Origin: Lachnoclostridium sp.
GTDB taxonomy: Bacteria > Bacillota > Clostridia > Lachnospirales > Lachnospiraceae
DNA length: 64,000 bases
Reading direction: 5' to 3'
Assembly: GCA_021770065.1 (NCBI GenBank)
Contig: JAETRR010000001.1
Coordinates: 62,001-126,000 of the forward strand
Of the stretch, positions 42,202-52,682 are shown piece by piece (within the stretch, counting starts at the first letter, position 1; each line of letters starts with the position of its first letter). The position numbers and the translations under genes were made by a program. The notes under the pieces were generated by a model that did no database searches, was not told the origin of the DNA, and saw nothing but the letters and a program-made list of their open reading frames with translations.

Positions 42202-43107
42202 CTACTGCTCCGCCCCAAAAGTCCTCAGATAATTACGATAAGCCCCCATCAGATTCGCTTCATTAAAGAAACGGCAGACCGCCAGCTCCACCGGTGGTAC
42301 ATCAATAGGATAAATTGCATAAAAACGATCCAAATTTTTTCTGATGCTCTCAAGAAGCTTTGGCTGTCTGCTGATTCCGCCTCCGATGGCGAATCGATCC
42401 GGATCATAGATAAACTGCAGGTTCATAATCATCCTTGCGAGCGGTCTGGTAAATTCGTCCAACACCTCAAGCATGTCCGTATCCCCCTGATTGATCCAGC
42501 GGAAAACATCTTCCCCGTTGATCGTATCAGGCTCAATTCGTCTGGCTCTGGCCGCCATCTGCAAAAGGCGTGGATTTCCACTTACAAGCCCCCAAATGTT
42601 GGACTCCTGATCCGCCCATTCTCCCATCATAGCAAAGCTGAATTCTCCGGCTGCAAAGTGAGAACCCATATGAACCTCACCGTCCTTTACCAGAGCTCCG
42701 CCAACACCGGTTCCCAGAACCAGAACTATGCCGTCCTTACAGTCTTTCAGGGCTCCCCACGCAGCTTCTGCCAGAGCTGCGGATTTTGCGTCATTCATAA
42801 TTGCAGCCGGCACTTTACAACGCCGTTCCATTTCCTCCGCCAGAGGAAGCCCATCCGCAAATCTCAGATTTCCGGCCGTAATACAGATTCCATTTTTACT
42901 GTCGATAATTCCCGGTACGGACATGGAGATTCCCTCCACCTGCCCCTCAAACTGCCGGTAGATCTCCTGGAGCCGTGACAGATATGCTTCCGTTCCCTCA
43001 TGGGGTGTAGGAACCTTCCCATAGTCCATCAGAATTCTTTTTTCATCCAGTTTTGCATACTTAATAGAGCTTCCTCCTACATCCATACATAAACAAGTTT
43101 TTCCCAT
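42202..43107 (-). CDS. ROK family protein (sugar kinase)
   Basis: LCMDVGGSSIKYAKLDE; VLGTGVGGALVKDG. Confidence 0.9.
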   Translation of the reverse strand: MGKTCLCMDVGGSSIKYAKLDEKRILMDYGKVPTPHEGTEAYLSRLQEIYRQFEGQVEGISMSVPGIIDSKNGICITAGNLRFADGLPLAEEMERRCKVPAAIMNDAKSAALAEAAWGALKDCKDGIVLVLGTGVGGALVKDGEVHMGSHFAAGEFSFAMMGEWADQESNIWGLVSGNPRLLQMAARARRIEPDTINGEDVFRWINQGDTDMLEVLDEFTRPLARMIMNLQFIYDPDRFAIGGGISRQPKLLESIRKNLDRFYAIYPIDVPPVELAVCRFFNEANLMGAYRNYLRTFGAEQ

Positions 43108-43282
43108 ACCAATACCCTCTCTGTTCTTTTATTTTGAATAGGCCGTCCATTTATTATACACCTCTCCGGGCGTCTTGAGTGCGTAAAAGAGAATCGGGAA
43201 CCCATTTTCCAGATTCCCGTCCCATACCCTTTATCTATATACTTATATTAGTCCTCCACAGTCCGGCTTTCTGCCTGACAGC

Positions 43283-43612
43283 CTATTTCACTCCGTCCAG
43301 TCTCTTATAAAGCGCAATAAACTCCTCGGCAATAGTCTGAAAACCTTCTGCGCTCATCAGCTGATCTTCTGCATGAATCAGAAGCAGGCCGCTCTCCTTC
43401 AGTTCGCCGTTTGCCTCTTTGGCCAGCAAATCCGCATGGCCGTCATGCCCCTGAACAAAGGCATCCCTTCCCTGCTTCATCAGAGCTTCCGCCTCATCAT
43501 ACTTTCCTTCCTTGGCTTTCTGAATGGCATTAATATAACAGGAACGTGCCGTTCCTACGTATGTAATCAGTTGAAAACATGACATTACTAACTCTTCGCT
43601 CATAGAGTTCAC
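43283..43612 (-). CDS. PTS lactose/cellobiose IIA
   Basis: 109 aa; AEALMKQGRDAFVQGHDGHADLLAKEANG...LLIHAEDQLM. Confidence 0.93.
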   Translation of the reverse strand: MNSMSEELVMSCFQLITYVGTARSCYINAIQKAKEGKYDEAEALMKQGRDAFVQGHDGHADLLAKEANGELKESGLLLIHAEDQLMSAEGFQTIAEEFIALYKRLDGVK

Positions 43613-43632
43613 CTTTCCTTTTTCATCTTTTT

Positions 43633-44949
43633 TTACCAGTCATCATCCTCGTCATTGCCCTTGGCGGCCTCTTCCTCCATTTTCAAGTTCATTTTATCCA
43701 CTCTGCGGATAAATGGCAGATATACGAAGAAAGAAACAATAAAGATTACTATCTGGAGCAATGCGCTTCTCCATCCACCAACCAGGAAACCGGAAATAAT
43801 CGGCGGACAGGTCCACGGCACCTGAATCGCAGTGTAAAGGGGACAGAGTCCCGTTGCCAGAGCAGCATACTGGATCACGCAGGCGATTACCGGCATGGCA
43901 ATAAAGGGAACTGCCAGCATCGGGTTCATAACAATCGGAATACCAAACAAAATCGGCTCATTAATGTTAAACAGTGCCGGTACGGCTTCCAGCCGTCCCA
44001 GAGTTTTCAGCTGTTTGGATTTTGCGAAAGCCACCATATAGATTACAACTCCGATAGTCAGACCGGCGCCGGTTACATTGATAAACTGATCATAAAACTG
44101 CTGGGTCACGATATGTCCGCCATTTGCAACTGTCAGCTCCATTCCGCTGTCAACAATTGCCTGGTTTGCCAGGGAGTTAGCCTGCAGAAGCCCGGACATA
44201 ATGCCGCCAACAATGGTAGAACCGTGAACACCGAACATCCAGAGAAACGGCCCCATAAAGCACATCAGTATTGCTCCTCCCGGAGAATCCGTCATACCCT
44301 GCAGCGGAGTCTGGATAATACGGTAGATAAGCTCCATAGCTGTAGTGTGCAGCCCCATATCACAGATACCATGAATAACCGTTGCCCCTACAACAATGGC
44401 CCCCGCCGGAATCAGTGCGGAAAAGGCATTGGCAACACCTCCCGGTACGCCTGCCGGCATCTTGATACGAATGTTCCTCTTTAAAAACCAACAGTAGACA
44501 AAAGCCACAATCCAGCCGATCAGAATTGCACCAATCATACCCTTTCCGGCTGTCCAGTCCTTATTGATAATATTACCGACCACATCACCGTTTTCCGTCA
44601 CAACTGATGAAGGCTGAAGCAGCAGGAACACGGCCAGGGCAACGATGCCGCCGCTTAAAGGCTCCTGTCCTTCCAGCTTAACATAATTGTAAGCGATACC
44701 GACAACAGCGATCATTGCGCTGATATTGAAGGTAGCTCCATAGGCTTGATTCAATATATCCGTAATTCCGGAATCTGCCAGCGCATTGGACACTGCCGGA
44801 ATCGGGAAATTGGCCAGAATCAGGAAAATGGAACCTACAATCAACAGCGGCATGGAGTATACCATACCATCCTTCAGGGACTGAATTGCCTTGGTATTAA
44901 TAAAGGCCATGATTTTGGGGATAATCTTTTCATTCATATACTTACCCAT
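43633..44949 (-). CDS. PTS cellobiose-type IIC
   Basis: FINTKAIQSLKDGMVYSMPLLIVGSIFLILANFPI; NINEPILFGIPIVMNP. Confidence 0.95.
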   Translation of the reverse strand: MGKYMNEKIIPKIMAFINTKAIQSLKDGMVYSMPLLIVGSIFLILANFPIPAVSNALADSGITDILNQAYGATFNISAMIAVVGIAYNYVKLEGQEPLSGGIVALAVFLLLQPSSVVTENGDVVGNIINKDWTAGKGMIGAILIGWIVAFVYCWFLKRNIRIKMPAGVPGGVANAFSALIPAGAIVVGATVIHGICDMGLHTTAMELIYRIIQTPLQGMTDSPGGAILMCFMGPFLWMFGVHGSTIVGGIMSGLLQANSLANQAIVDSGMELTVANGGHIVTQQFYDQFINVTGAGLTIGVVIYMVAFAKSKQLKTLGRLEAVPALFNINEPILFGIPIVMNPMLAVPFIAMPVIACVIQYAALATGLCPLYTAIQVPWTCPPIISGFLVGGWRSALLQIVIFIVSFFVYLPFIRRVDKMNLKMEEEAAKGNDEDDDW

Positions 44950-44965
44950 ATTTCTCCTCCTATTT

Positions 44966-45175
44966 TAAGTCCCGTAATATCCTGTCAATACACCCCGAAC
45001 GAAATCAATTCCCATCCACAAAAACATGTGTCTGTAAATTGATTTGTGCATTGACAGCATATTACTGTTTTAAGTCCCGTAATATCCTGTCAATACACTC
45101 TGAACGAAATCAATTCCCATCCACAAAAACATGTGTCTGTAAATTGATTTGTGCATTGACAGCATATTACTGTTT
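44966..45175 (-). repeat. Two tandem 105-bp copies (B, C) of the dispersed structured element
   Basis: 44966-45070 and 45071-45175 differ at about 2 positions; adjoins celB SD. Confidence 0.9.
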
Positions 45176-45219
45176 TAAGTTGCTGTATGACAGCACGAAA
45201 GGATATTTTTACAGCGAAC

Positions 45220-45534
45220 TTATTTATTCTTTGCCAGCTTATAAGCAAATTTAAGCACGTTCATGCCATTGCACATCCCATAATCGGCCATAGGGATCAC
45301 GTCTACCGGAATGCCCTTCGGCGTACAGATGGATTTCGCCTTTTCCAGCTGGAAGCCTACCTGGGGCCCCAAAAGAGCTACATCAATGTCTCCGGCCTCT
45401 GCCATACGATCCAGATCCTGAATCGGGAATGCGGCTATATCCGCTTCCTTTCCTTTCTCCTTTGCTGCCTCCTGCATCTTTGCCACCAGTAAGCTTGTGG
45501 ACATACCTGCCGCACAGAATAAACGAATAACCAT
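45220..45534 (-). CDS. PTS cellobiose-type IIB
   Basis: MVIRLFCAAGMSTSLLVAKMQEAA; VALLGPQVGFQL. Confidence 0.95.
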   Translation of the reverse strand: MVIRLFCAAGMSTSLLVAKMQEAAKEKGKEADIAAFPIQDLDRMAEAGDIDVALLGPQVGFQLEKAKSICTPKGIPVDVIPMADYGMCNGMNVLKFAYKLAKNK

Positions 45535-45607
45535 GTTACATTCCTCCTTTTATAGATTTTTTATCGCTATTCCCCTTAATGGAAATAAAGCACTTGTTAA
45601 AAGCTGC

Positions 45608-47155
<1,548 letters not shown>

Positions 47156-47305
47156 TTATGATGTTTTCAATTATTCTGTGGATTTTTGACAATGGTTTAC
47201 CCCTTTGACATTTGTTACATAAATAAAACAGACAAAAGAGTGCTTTTAGGGCGACTTCTTTTGTCTGTTTTCACGCCATATGTTCTTTTGGGCAATAATT
47301 GTTCA

Positions 47306-48073
47306 TCACCTTTCAGGTGCCGGGCTGTTTTTTTCCGTGAGCTTTCCTGCCACAAGCTCCAGAAGGCAGACTGCCGGAATCTGAGTAGTCAGGCAGGCCT
47401 CCCTGACCTCCGGCCATGCATAGATCAGCGGCATATAGTATGCAAAATTAAGCCCGGAGATTCGTGCAACCGTACACTGATCGGTGTTGGTGATACTGAT
47501 GAGCTTGACGCGCCTTTTCTTATAGCTGTTAATCAGGGAAAGCATATGGGCATTTTCTCCGGATATCGATAAGACAAACACCACCGTATCCTCCATATCC
47601 TTCCCCGGCGGCGGATAGTAGGGATCTGTAATGGCAAACGCCAGTACGCCCGTGCTTGAAAACAGTCTGGCGCCATATGTCCCTATGGTTCCGCTGGCTC
47701 CCTCCCCCAGAAAGAGGATCTGCTTTGCCTGAGCACACCACCGGGCTGCCTGTTCAATCTTTCCCTGGATTTCCCTGTCCCCGGCCAGGTTCTGCAGATA
47801 CTGGATTGCCGGAATACTGGATGAGTCATAGGCTACGGCTTCCCATTTCTTTTTTAAAACCTGCTGAAGCCGGTATTTGAACTCTGTATAGCCGTCACAC
47901 TCCAGCTTGCTGCAGAACCGCATAACCGTGGTCGTTGAAACTTTACAGGCCGCCGCCAGTTCCCGGATATTCATTCTGCCTGCCTCTTCTAAATGGGAAG
48001 AAACATAATTATAAACCACCAGCTCCCTCTCATTCATCTGCGCAATCTGCTGATACTGAAATAAATTTCCCAT
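47306..48073 (-). CDS. RpiR/MurR family regulator
   Basis: HTH NIRELAAACKVSTTTVMRFCSKLECDGYTEFKYRL plus SIS domain FLGEGASGTIGTYGARLF. Confidence 0.9.
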   Translation of the reverse strand: MGNLFQYQQIAQMNERELVVYNYVSSHLEEAGRMNIRELAAACKVSTTTVMRFCSKLECDGYTEFKYRLQQVLKKKWEAVAYDSSSIPAIQYLQNLAGDREIQGKIEQAARWCAQAKQILFLGEGASGTIGTYGARLFSSTGVLAFAITDPYYPPPGKDMEDTVVFVLSISGENAHMLSLINSYKKRRVKLISITNTDQCTVARISGLNFAYYMPLIYAWPEVREACLTTQIPAVCLLELVAGKLTEKNSPAPER

Positions 48074-48112
48074 TGCATGTCCTCCTTTCCCCTCCTGCAG
48101 GGTGCTTCTTAA

Positions 48113-48139
48113 GTTACCGGTCACGGGGTAAACAGTAAC
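48113..48139. repeat. 27-bp palindromic repeat, copy 3
   Basis: GTTACCGGTCACGGGGTAAACAGTAAC; 3 mismatches to copy 1. Confidence 0.8.
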
Positions 48140-48315
48140 CTTCTTAATTTGCTGTTTCTTAATCTGCGCTGATATCTTTGACAAATCTGCCGATTACTTT
48201 TATAATTGTACTATATCTGTCAGGACTGCGTAATGTTGCTGGCCGTTGTGTAAGCGGTAACCTGCGTAATTGCCGAAAACCGTCTTAAATCTGTTTTATA
48301 GAATGGAGGGTAACT

Positions 48316-49044
48316 ATGTTCACACCGAAATTGCTTGCAGGCTTCAACGAACTGGAATTATCTATCTACAACTGCATCACCCGCAATAAAGAACGCATTC
48401 CGCATATGAAGATCAAGGAACTGGCTGACGAAGCCCATGTTTCCACAGCCACAGTTCTTCGCTTCTGCAAAAAGCTGGGCTGTGAGGGCTACAGTGAATT
48501 TCGTCTGCGCTACAAGGAATATCTAAAAAACAAGCAGATTCTTTTGAATGACACTGTTGAAACCACCTTTAAAGGCTTTGTATCCAGAATGGATTCCAAA
48601 GATTTTCAGGAGAGTATCGATAATGCCTTCCAGCTTCTGAAAGATTCCCGGCATATCATATTTATAGGCATCGGTTCCTCGGGAATCCTTGGAAAATATG
48701 GTGCCAGATACTTTTCCAATATAGGGCGCTTCAGCCTCTATGTGGAGGATCCTTTCCTTCCCATTCTTCAAGATATGACAGATCACACAGTCACCATAGT
48801 ACTCTCCGAATCCGGCGCCACCTACCAGATGCTTAAGCTGGCTAACCAGCTGAAGCAGAAGGGAAGCCGCCTGCTTGCAATCACCAACAAAGCTGATTCT
48901 CCGCTGGCAAAACTGGCAGACTGCAGTATTTCCTACTATGTACCGCAGCTTATGACAAACGGCACCAACATCACCACCCAGGTTCCGGTTGTCTACATCC
49001 TGGAAACCCTGGCAAGAAAGCTGTACACCTCTGCTGAAGGATGA
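48316..49044 (+). CDS. RpiR/MurR family regulator
   Basis: HTH KIKELADEAHVSTATVLRFCKKLGCEGYSEFRLRY plus SIS domain FIGIGSSGILGKYGARYF. Confidence 0.9.
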   Translation: MFTPKLLAGFNELELSIYNCITRNKERIPHMKIKELADEAHVSTATVLRFCKKLGCEGYSEFRLRYKEYLKNKQILLNDTVETTFKGFVSRMDSKDFQESIDNAFQLLKDSRHIIFIGIGSSGILGKYGARYFSNIGRFSLYVEDPFLPILQDMTDHTVTIVLSESGATYQMLKLANQLKQKGSRLLAITNKADSPLAKLADCSISYYVPQLMTNGTNITTQVPVVYILETLARKLYTSAEG

Positions 49045-49277
49045 TCCGGCCCTCTGTATTTCCTTTTGGATTCTCTATCTTTTATTATAAAAAATTATAG
49101 ACAGCTTCGTAAGTCTTGTAAATCTATTTGCGGATTCTGTTAAAAATATGGTCGTTTTACATATGTTACATTAAAAAAACAGGGGTAAAGCCCAAAAGCA
49201 CTAATTCTTACTGGCTTTCTGCTCTTTTCAAACGGTTCTATCCACTCGGGAATATTCCATTTTCGGACATAAAAATG

Positions 49278-49303
49278 CCCCGGCAGATTCCTCCACCGGG
49301 GTT
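49278..49303 (-). terminator. Terminator of tRNA-Gln
   Basis: Minus strand ACCCCGG...CCGGGGCATTTTTATG. Confidence 0.75.
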
Positions 49304-49311
49304 TACTAAAC

Positions 49312-49382
49312 AGGGCTACAAGGATTCGAACCTTGAAATGACGGAGTCAGAGTCCGTTGCCTTACCGTTTGGCGATAGCCCT
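49312..49382 (-). tRNA. tRNA-Gln (anticodon CUG)
   Basis: AGGGCTATCGCCAAACGGTAAGGCAACGGACTCTGACTCCGTCATTTCAAGGTTCGAATCCTTGTAGCCCT folds as cloverleaf. Confidence 0.92.
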
Positions 49383-49507
49383 TTGTTTTTCAGCGAATAT
49401 TACTATAACACATCTTATTCTAAAAAGCAAGTACTTTTTTGCAAATTTTCATGGAACTTATTATGAATACTGTAAAGCAAATTCTATTACTCCTTTTATA
49501 GACCTTA

Positions 49508-50686
49508 TCAGCTCTGGGCCACATATCCTTTCTCCATAGTCATCACGCACTGATATCTGGAATCCAGGATGCGCACCCGTTCTGTAATATTTTCCTTAAG
49601 CTGCTTTAACTCCGCTCCCTGGTAGGCGAAGGGTACTACCACGTCAAAAATCAGATTGATCTGCTTCTCCCCGTCCACCATGCGGAAATCATGGAGGGTC
49701 AGCCTCTCGTCCAGCTCTTTTAACACAGCCGTCACCTTCATCCGCACATCCGCTACCCGATCATCCCTCACCTCCACCGGATCCATATGAATCACCAGGA
49801 AAATTCCCAGCTTTTTCGCCGCCTCCCGCTCAATCTTATCAATGATTTCATGGGAAGTCTCAATACTCACATCATTGGGCACTTCCGCATGGATGGAAGC
49901 CAGGCTTCTGGTGGGCCCGTAATTGTGCACAATCAGATCATGGCTGCCCAGAATTCCCTCATATCTCTCCACAAAATCTGTAATCTGCTGGTAAAGTGCC
50001 GGATCCACTGCCGTTCCAATCAAAGGCTCCAGGGTATCCTTGGCAATCCCCACGCCGGCCCACATAACCACAAGGGCTACCGCCACACCCACAAAGCCGT
50101 CGATGTTGATTCCCGTAATACGGCAGAACAAGAGGGACAGCACCGTAGCGGAGGTGGTAACCACATCCCCCATAGCATCCGCGGCCGTCGCCATCATCAC
50201 ACTGGAATGAATCCGTTTCCCAAGCTTCCTGTTAAAATACGCCATCCACAGCTTCACTCCAATGGAGGCCAGCAGAACCAGTATGGAAACTGTGCTGAAG
50301 GCCAGTTCTTCCGGCTCTCGGATCTTCCCCACGGCAGTTTTTAAAAAGCTTAATCCTACCTCTATTACAAGAAATGACACAATCAAAGCAGCAATGTATT
50401 CAATCCGGCCGTGGCCAAAAGGATGATCCTGATCCGCGGGCTTGCTGGCCATTTTAACTCCCACAAAACCGATGACGGAAGAAGCCGCATCCGAAAGATT
50501 GTTGAATGCATCTGCCAGAACAGATACACTGTGCAGAATCAGTCCTACGGTGAATTTCCCTGCGAACAGCAGTATATTGCAGAAGATACCCACCATGCTT
50601 GCCATAACGCCGTAGCTGGTGCGCACCCCTGCATTTTCCGTATTTTCATAATCCTTTACAAATTTATGTACCAAAAAATCTACCAT
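49508..50686 (-). CDS. Cation diffusion facilitator family transporter
   Basis: LLFAGKFTVGLILHSVSVLADAFNNLSDAASSVIGFVG; DHPFGHGRIEYIAAL. Confidence 0.93.
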   Translation of the reverse strand: MVDFLVHKFVKDYENTENAGVRTSYGVMASMVGIFCNILLFAGKFTVGLILHSVSVLADAFNNLSDAASSVIGFVGVKMASKPADQDHPFGHGRIEYIAALIVSFLVIEVGLSFLKTAVGKIREPEELAFSTVSILVLLASIGVKLWMAYFNRKLGKRIHSSVMMATAADAMGDVVTTSATVLSLLFCRITGINIDGFVGVAVALVVMWAGVGIAKDTLEPLIGTAVDPALYQQITDFVERYEGILGSHDLIVHNYGPTRSLASIHAEVPNDVSIETSHEIIDKIEREAAKKLGIFLVIHMDPVEVRDDRVADVRMKVTAVLKELDERLTLHDFRMVDGEKQINLIFDVVVPFAYQGAELKQLKENITERVRILDSRYQCVMTMEKGYVAQS

Positions 50687-50943
50687 TGTCCTCTTCCTCT
50701 TTTCACATTCTCACTATTGTAATATATTTTATTGAAAAATGGAAGAGTGACTTGTTATTTTCCTTTAAATGTGCTATTGTTAAACTATTCACAGATACTG
50801 TTTGTCATGTGACAAGACAGTTGTCCGATTATAATGGACAGGCCGGTACATCTGCCCGGCCCACTGCCTGCACAAATCAAATTCACGCAATGAGTTGACG
50901 GGATATCAGGCTTGCTGCGCAGGAACAAGGAGTGGAAAATATT

Positions 50944-52398
50944 ATGAGTACAATGAAACTGACACTGCTTACGGATCTTTACGAGCTTACTATGATGCAG
51001 GGATATTTTAAAAATCATTCCAATGAGACGGTTGTCTTTGATGCCTTTTACCGGAAGAACCCCTCCGGAAATGGATTTGCCATTGCGGCCGGCCTGGATC
51101 AGGTGATTGATTATATTAAGAACCTCACGTTTGACGGGAAGGATATTGAATATCTGAGAGGCCTTAAGCTTTTTGACGAAGATTTTCTTGATTACTTGAG
51201 TAAGTTCCGGTTCTCGGGAGATATTTACGGGATTCCGGAGGGTACGGTTGTATTTCCCAGAGAGCCCCTTGTGAAGGTGGTTGCACCGATTATGGAGGCG
51301 CAGCTGGTGGAGACGGCTATTTTGACGATTATCAATCATCAGAGTCTCATAGCTACAAAGACGGCACGTGTAGTTCATGCAGCTAAAGGAGACGGCATTA
51401 TGGAATTCGGCCTTCGCCGGGCTCAGGGACCGGATGCCGGGATTTACGGAGCCCGGGCCGCTATGATCGGCGGATGTATCGGAACCTCCAATGTACTGGC
51501 CGGACAGCTTTTTGATGTTCCGGTAAAGGGGACGCATGCCCATAGCTGGATTATGAGCTTTCCGGATGAGTATACGGCTTTTAAGAAGTATTCGGAGCTT
51601 TATCCGGATGCCTGTATTTTGCTTGTAGATACTTATGATACGCTGAAGTCCGGTGTTCCCAATGCTATCCGGGTGTTTACGGAGATGCGGGAGGCCGGGA
51701 TTCCCCTAACCTTCTATGGCATTCGGCTGGACAGCGGGGATTTGGCTTATATGTCGAAAAAGGCCCGGAAGATGCTGGATGAGGCCGGTTTTCCGGATGC
51801 TGTCATTTCGGCTTCCAGCGATCTGGACGAGTATCTCATCACCAGCTTGAAGGGGCAGAATGCGGCTATTACTTCCTGGGGTGTGGGAACGAATATGATT
51901 ACCTCGGCGGATTGTCCTGCTTTTGGAGGCGTGTATAAGCTGGCGGCGGTGATGGATGAGGATGGGGAGTTTATTCCTAAGATTAAACTTTCGGAGAATT
52001 CGGAGAAGATTACAAATCCGGGGAATAAGACTGTTTTTCGGATTTATGATAATGAGACGGGGAAGATACGGGCGGATCTGATTTCTCTTGCGGATGAGAC
52101 TTTTGATGTTTCACAGGATCTTTTGATTTTTGATTCGGTTGAGACGTGGAAGAAGACGAAGCTTAAGGGCGGGTCTTATCATATGCGGGAGCTTTTGGTG
52201 CCGGTGTTCCAAAAGGGGGAGTGTGTTTATACCTCTCCAAGTGTGATGGAGATTCGGGATTACTGCACCAGGGAGCAGAATACGCTTTGGGATGAGACGC
52301 GGAGATTGACGAATCCCCATGAGGTTTATGTGGATCTTTCGGATAAGCTGTTTCGGATTAAGGCGGGATTGCTGGATCAGATGAATCAAGAAGGGTAG
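50944..52398 (+). CDS. pncB: Nicotinate phosphoribosyltransferase
   Basis: LLTDLYELTMMQGYF...MEFGLRRAQGPDAGIYGARAAMIGGCIGTSNV...GTHAHSWIMSF. Confidence 0.95.
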   Translation: MSTMKLTLLTDLYELTMMQGYFKNHSNETVVFDAFYRKNPSGNGFAIAAGLDQVIDYIKNLTFDGKDIEYLRGLKLFDEDFLDYLSKFRFSGDIYGIPEGTVVFPREPLVKVVAPIMEAQLVETAILTIINHQSLIATKTARVVHAAKGDGIMEFGLRRAQGPDAGIYGARAAMIGGCIGTSNVLAGQLFDVPVKGTHAHSWIMSFPDEYTAFKKYSELYPDACILLVDTYDTLKSGVPNAIRVFTEMREAGIPLTFYGIRLDSGDLAYMSKKARKMLDEAGFPDAVISASSDLDEYLITSLKGQNAAITSWGVGTNMITSADCPAFGGVYKLAAVMDEDGEFIPKIKLSENSEKITNPGNKTVFRIYDNETGKIRADLISLADETFDVSQDLLIFDSVETWKKTKLKGGSYHMRELLVPVFQKGECVYTSPSVMEIRDYCTREQNTLWDETRRLTNPHEVYVDLSDKLFRIKAGLLDQMNQEG

Positions 52399-52404
52399 GC
52401 GGAC

Positions 52405-52612
52405 GGGCGCTCCGCAGAAGAAGGCCCCGGACTTTTCCATATCCGTGTTCGGACGGTTCACGTACACCCTGTCTGCTCCGTACGTACATTGCTTTGAGAC
52501 GTTTTATAGCGTCAAGGCTTTGAGCAATGTTCGTACGGAGCAGACAGGGTGTGCGCGAGCAGCCGGACACTTGATATCGGAAAAGCCCGGGGCCTTCTTC
52601 TGTGGAGCGCCC
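52405..52612. repeat. 208-bp MITE-like inverted repeat between convergent genes
   Basis: GGGCGCTCCGCAGAAGAAGGCCCCGGACTTTTCC... vs reverse complement GGGCGCTCCACAGAAGAAGGCCCCGGGCTTTTCC... Confidence 0.9.
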
Positions 52613-52682
52613 TGGCTTTGGCTGGTATTAGGCTGCAGGTTTTTTCTGGGCGCTGTATCAGTTAAAGGAATCAGCGGAGGGG

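Noticed and set aside
44966-45175. Possible CRISPR-like repeat
   Set aside because: Only two 105-bp units with no spacers.
45039-45254. 71-aa ORF with internal repeat (ICALTAYYCFK)
   Set aside because: Simply translation of the tandem 105-bp non-coding element.
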